Shown: one piece after another, positions 7,897-9,498 of the stretch
How positions within the stretch are numbered: position 1 is the first letter of the stretch
Layout: the number at the start of each line of letters is the position of its first letter
From: Ignavibacteriota bacterium
GTDB taxonomy: Bacteria > Bacteroidota > Ignavibacteria > Palsa-1295
Length of the DNA: 9,498 bases
NCBI GenBank assembly: GCA_025357895.1
Contig: JANYLL010000175.1
Coordinates: 1-9,498, forward strand
Direction of reading: 5' to 3'
Translations under genes and position numbers: made by a program
The notes under the pieces: model-generated
The model's input: the letters and a program-made list of their open reading frames with translations, nothing else
Database searches by the model: none
Told to the model about the DNA's origin: nothing

Positions 7897-7998
7897 ACGA
7901 ATAGTACATCAATGGATAACATCCGATAGTGACAAATGCATTGCATCCTGAAACACATCGTTTCAGGATGCAATGCTTTTCATCTAAACTAAATACTT
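7897..7998. other. 102-bp intergenic region between two T9SS cargo genes
   Basis: Besides the perfect hairpin at 7938-7976, about 40 bases remain before the ATG of the Asp-box gene. On the minus strand they read from ATTTGTCACT to TACTATTCGT. A TTGTCA and a TACTAT are present but 23 bases apart, and TACTAT lies too close to the ATG for a normal promoter. No clear Bacteroidota-type TTTG/TAnnTTTG promoter is visible. If the hairpin terminates transcription, a promoter for the Asp-box/SBBP pair must lie in or near it. Confidence 0.5.
7938..7976 (-). terminator. Perfect 17-bp inverted repeat, probable intrinsic terminator
   Basis: The left arm GCATTGCATCCTGAAAC (7938-7954) and the right arm GTTTCAGGATGCAATGC (7960-7976) are exact reverse complements around a five-base loop (ACATC). 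The AAA at 7934-7936 can also pair with TTT at 7978-7980 across a T-T mismatch. The hairpin starts 22 bases after the stop codon of the right-hand T9SS gene on the minus strand and lies before the next gene, the expected place for a terminator. The minus-strand tail (ATTTGTC) is only modestly T-rich; the plus-strand side has TTTT but no plus-strand gene ends there. It could instead be an mRNA-stabilising 3' hairpin or a dispersed palindromic repeat. Confidence 0.6.
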
Positions 7999-9498
7999 TT
8001 ACTTCTGTATGACGAAGTCTCTCAACTCTACGGAATTCGGAGTCGTGATACGAAGCACATACATTCCACTTGGAAAGCTCTTCACTCCGAGCGGCAAAAT
8101 ATACTGTCCGATTTCGTGCGGTACATTTTTTTCGATGACACGAATACGCTCTCCGAGCGCATCGAATAGCTCGATCGTCAAAGGTATCTTCGCAACCTTC
8201 ACATCATAGGTAACGATCGGAACCTGTCCTTCAATGGATGGATTCGGCGTTACAGAAATGATCTTCGTCGGCAAACCTCCATAGAGGTAATGTCTGAGCG
8301 TTGAATCGCCGCACGTAGGGTTGGGGGCGAAAGGTGTTGTTCCTAATGCAGTGATAACATAACAGAGCGAATCAGATGGATTTGCTCCCCAGTAATACGC
8401 ATTGGAAACTGCGATCGAAGTACTATAATCCTTTGCCACCATAATTTCGAATTGCAACGTTGCAGCCGTCATCTTTTTCGTGATCGGACCGGCATTGCTT
8501 TGCAATACATACGTTACAGTTTCATTTCCATTTCCATCCGACACCGGAACAGGGTTCGTGCCGACGAGTGAAAGTGACGGGTCAAACTTTACTGAAGATA
8601 CATTGTATCTCAGTAAATCCCTTCGATATGTTACTGAGAATGTCATGCCATTCGCCTGTATATCGGCAGGAACAGCTTCCGGATTGGTCAGAATATTACC
8701 GTTGACAATACTATCTCTCCAGAACCCGCCAAAATTAACTTGTACGTCAATTCCGGAGCCTGTTGTCCAGTTAGGTGCTTGTGAAGGAGTCGTAATCACC
8801 GGAGTCAATGTATCGCGCTCAACTCTGCCTATACCGGTTAGAATATTCGTCGAGAGTATTGTTCTCTTTAGCTTACCATCAGTGCCTAAACTATCCCACG
8901 TAACCTGAACAGTTGCAGAAACAGGTCCTTCAATAGTCGGAGCATAGAGTATGGGATAAAATAATCTAGTACCCGGTCTATAGACTTTATTCACCACCAA
9001 TGTTTGTGGAATCGGTCCACTGACAAAAGCGAACTGCGGCGCCCCTGCCGGAACCTGATTGATTATATCAATCTGACGAAGTGTCAGGTTCGTTGTTCCG
9101 ACATTAATAGCCTGAATACTATCGAGCTGATTCCTGCAATTGAGGAAAGTTGGTGTATACGGATGTCCCGTATTTGTCGGATTAATATATGACGCTGCAA
9201 TATGAAGCGTCTCAGGTATTGGCTCGGGACAGCTTGTTCTATATGTTACATATAATATGACTGTTGTATCGGTATAATAATTTAGTCCCATATCAACCGT
9301 TACGATCTTGCCATTTGCCTGACCCGGGAAAATCGTATCTCCCGGAGCAAGTCCAACGTTGCGTACCGGAGGGGTAATAGGTGTTATAGCCTTTACAATC
9401 AGCGGCGCAGTACCGGTATCTGTTAGATAAAAGCTATGCGTATTTGTTGTACCCAAGGCAACAACACCATATTGAAGGTATGTTGGTGCTAAATTAGG
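7999..9498 (-). CDS. Large surface/secreted protein with Ig-like (ASH/choice-of-anchor type) modules and T9SS type A sorting domain, N-terminus outside window
   Basis: The frame is open to the right edge (499 visible codons), so the TTG at 9456 is not the start; the 14 codons beyond it encode the strand YLQYGVVALG, which continues into TTNTHSFYLTDTGTAPLIV. That pattern (G-x-V-x-x-G-x-x-x-x-x-x-F-x-L-x-x-T-G-T-A-P-L) is typical of ASH/Hydin-like Ig folds called choice-of-anchor D in FCB genomes. A second, weaker Ig-like unit covers INVGTTNLTLRQIDI through FYPILYAPTIEG. A further beta-sandwich segment (residues about 235-375 counted from the TTG) with VNFGGFWRDSI and TFSVTYRRDLLRYNVSSV resembles cohesin-like modules, a weak resemblance only. 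The last ~87 residues are a T9SS sorting domain: SVTPNPSIEG, TIELFDALGERIRVIEK, FPSGMYVLRIT and RDFVIQK. Function is unknown; a structural or adhesive surface protein is the likeliest role. A perfect hairpin follows the TAA stop by 22 bases. Confidence 0.88.
   Translation of the reverse strand, partial: PNLAPTYLQYGVVALGTTNTHSFYLTDTGTAPLIVKAITPITPPVRNVGLAPGDTIFPGQANGKIVTVDMGLNYYTDTTVILYVTYRTSCPEPIPETLHIAASYINPTNTGHPYTPTFLNCRNQLDSIQAINVGTTNLTLRQIDIINQVPAGAPQFAFVSGPIPQTLVVNKVYRPGTRLFYPILYAPTIEGPVSATVQVTWDSLGTDGKLKRTILSTNILTGIGRVERDTLTPVITTPSQAPNWTTGSGIDVQVNFGGFWRDSIVNGNILTNPEAVPADIQANGMTFSVTYRRDLLRYNVSSVKFDPSLSLVGTNPVPVSDGNGNETVTYVLQSNAGPITKKMTAATLQFEIMVAKDYSTSIAVSNAYYWGANPSDSLCYVITALGTTPFAPNPTCGDSTLRHYLYGGLPTKIISVTPNPSIEGQVPIVTYDVKVAKIPLTIELFDALGERIRVIEKNVPHEIGQYILPLGVKSFPSGMYVLRITTPNSVELRDFVIQK

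Noticed and set aside
7897..7937. TTGTCA and TACTAT as a promoter for the Asp-box gene
   Set aside because: The 23-base spacing is too long, and TACTAT lies 4 bases from the ATG, leaving no room for a normal transcription start.
8480..8908. 142-codon plus-strand open frame opposite the right-hand T9SS gene
   Set aside because: It lies wholly inside a well-supported coding region on the other strand, and its translation shows no family motif, no signal peptide and no start signal.
9454..9456. TTG at 9456 as the start of the right-hand T9SS gene
   Set aside because: The frame continues to the window edge and the 14 extra codons complete the first strand of an Ig-like module; a signal peptide is also missing at this point.
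1..9498. CRISPR array, transposon, integron, tRNA/rRNA or defence system
   Set aside because: No direct-repeat array, transposase, terminal inverted repeats, RNA gene fold or defence-type domain was seen; the repeats present are protein-domain repeats within genes.

Overview
The window reads as a piece of chromosome from a member of the Bacteroidota/Chlorobiota (FCB) group, with Ignavibacteria- or Kapabacteria-like lineages as plausible homes. The reasons are three adjacent secreted proteins that each end in a type IX secretion (T9SS, Por) type A C-terminal sorting domain, an Ig-like/ASH module in the third of them, moderate-to-low GC by eye, and no clear Shine-Dalgarno sequence before any of the four visible starts. 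The exact taxon is inference.

Left part (1-3146, plus strand): a penicillin-acylase-family Ntn hydrolase, cut by the window's left edge, is followed after 7 bases by trmD, the tRNA m1G37 methyltransferase. trmD is not in the usual rpsP-rimM-trmD-rplS ribosomal neighbourhood here. Its last 44 bases overlap the end of lipB (octanoyltransferase), which runs the other way.

Right part (3103-9498, minus strand): transcription runs right to left. A large surface or secreted protein (cut by the right edge) with Ig-like/ASH-type beta-sandwich modules and a T9SS tail comes first. A perfect 17-bp hairpin follows, probably its terminator. Next come a 797-residue Asp-box (BNR) beta-propeller protein with a T9SS tail and, only 6 bases later, a 544-residue SBBP-repeat protein that looks like a seven-bladed propeller with a T9SS tail. 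lipB begins 39 bases further on from a TTG codon and may be read through from the propeller pair.

Taken together, housekeeping functions (tRNA modification, lipoate attachment) and one periplasmic or envelope acylase sit next to a cluster of T9SS cargo proteins. The cargo proteins probably act at or outside the outer membrane, but no enzymatic activity can be assigned to them. There are no RNA genes, mobile elements, CRISPR arrays or gene-free stretches above about 100 bases. I see no convincing new multi-gene system. The more unusual points are the convergent trmD/lipB overlap, the tandem T9SS cargo arrangement, the complete seven-blade repeat with apparent N/C 'velcro' closure, and the perfect hairpin.
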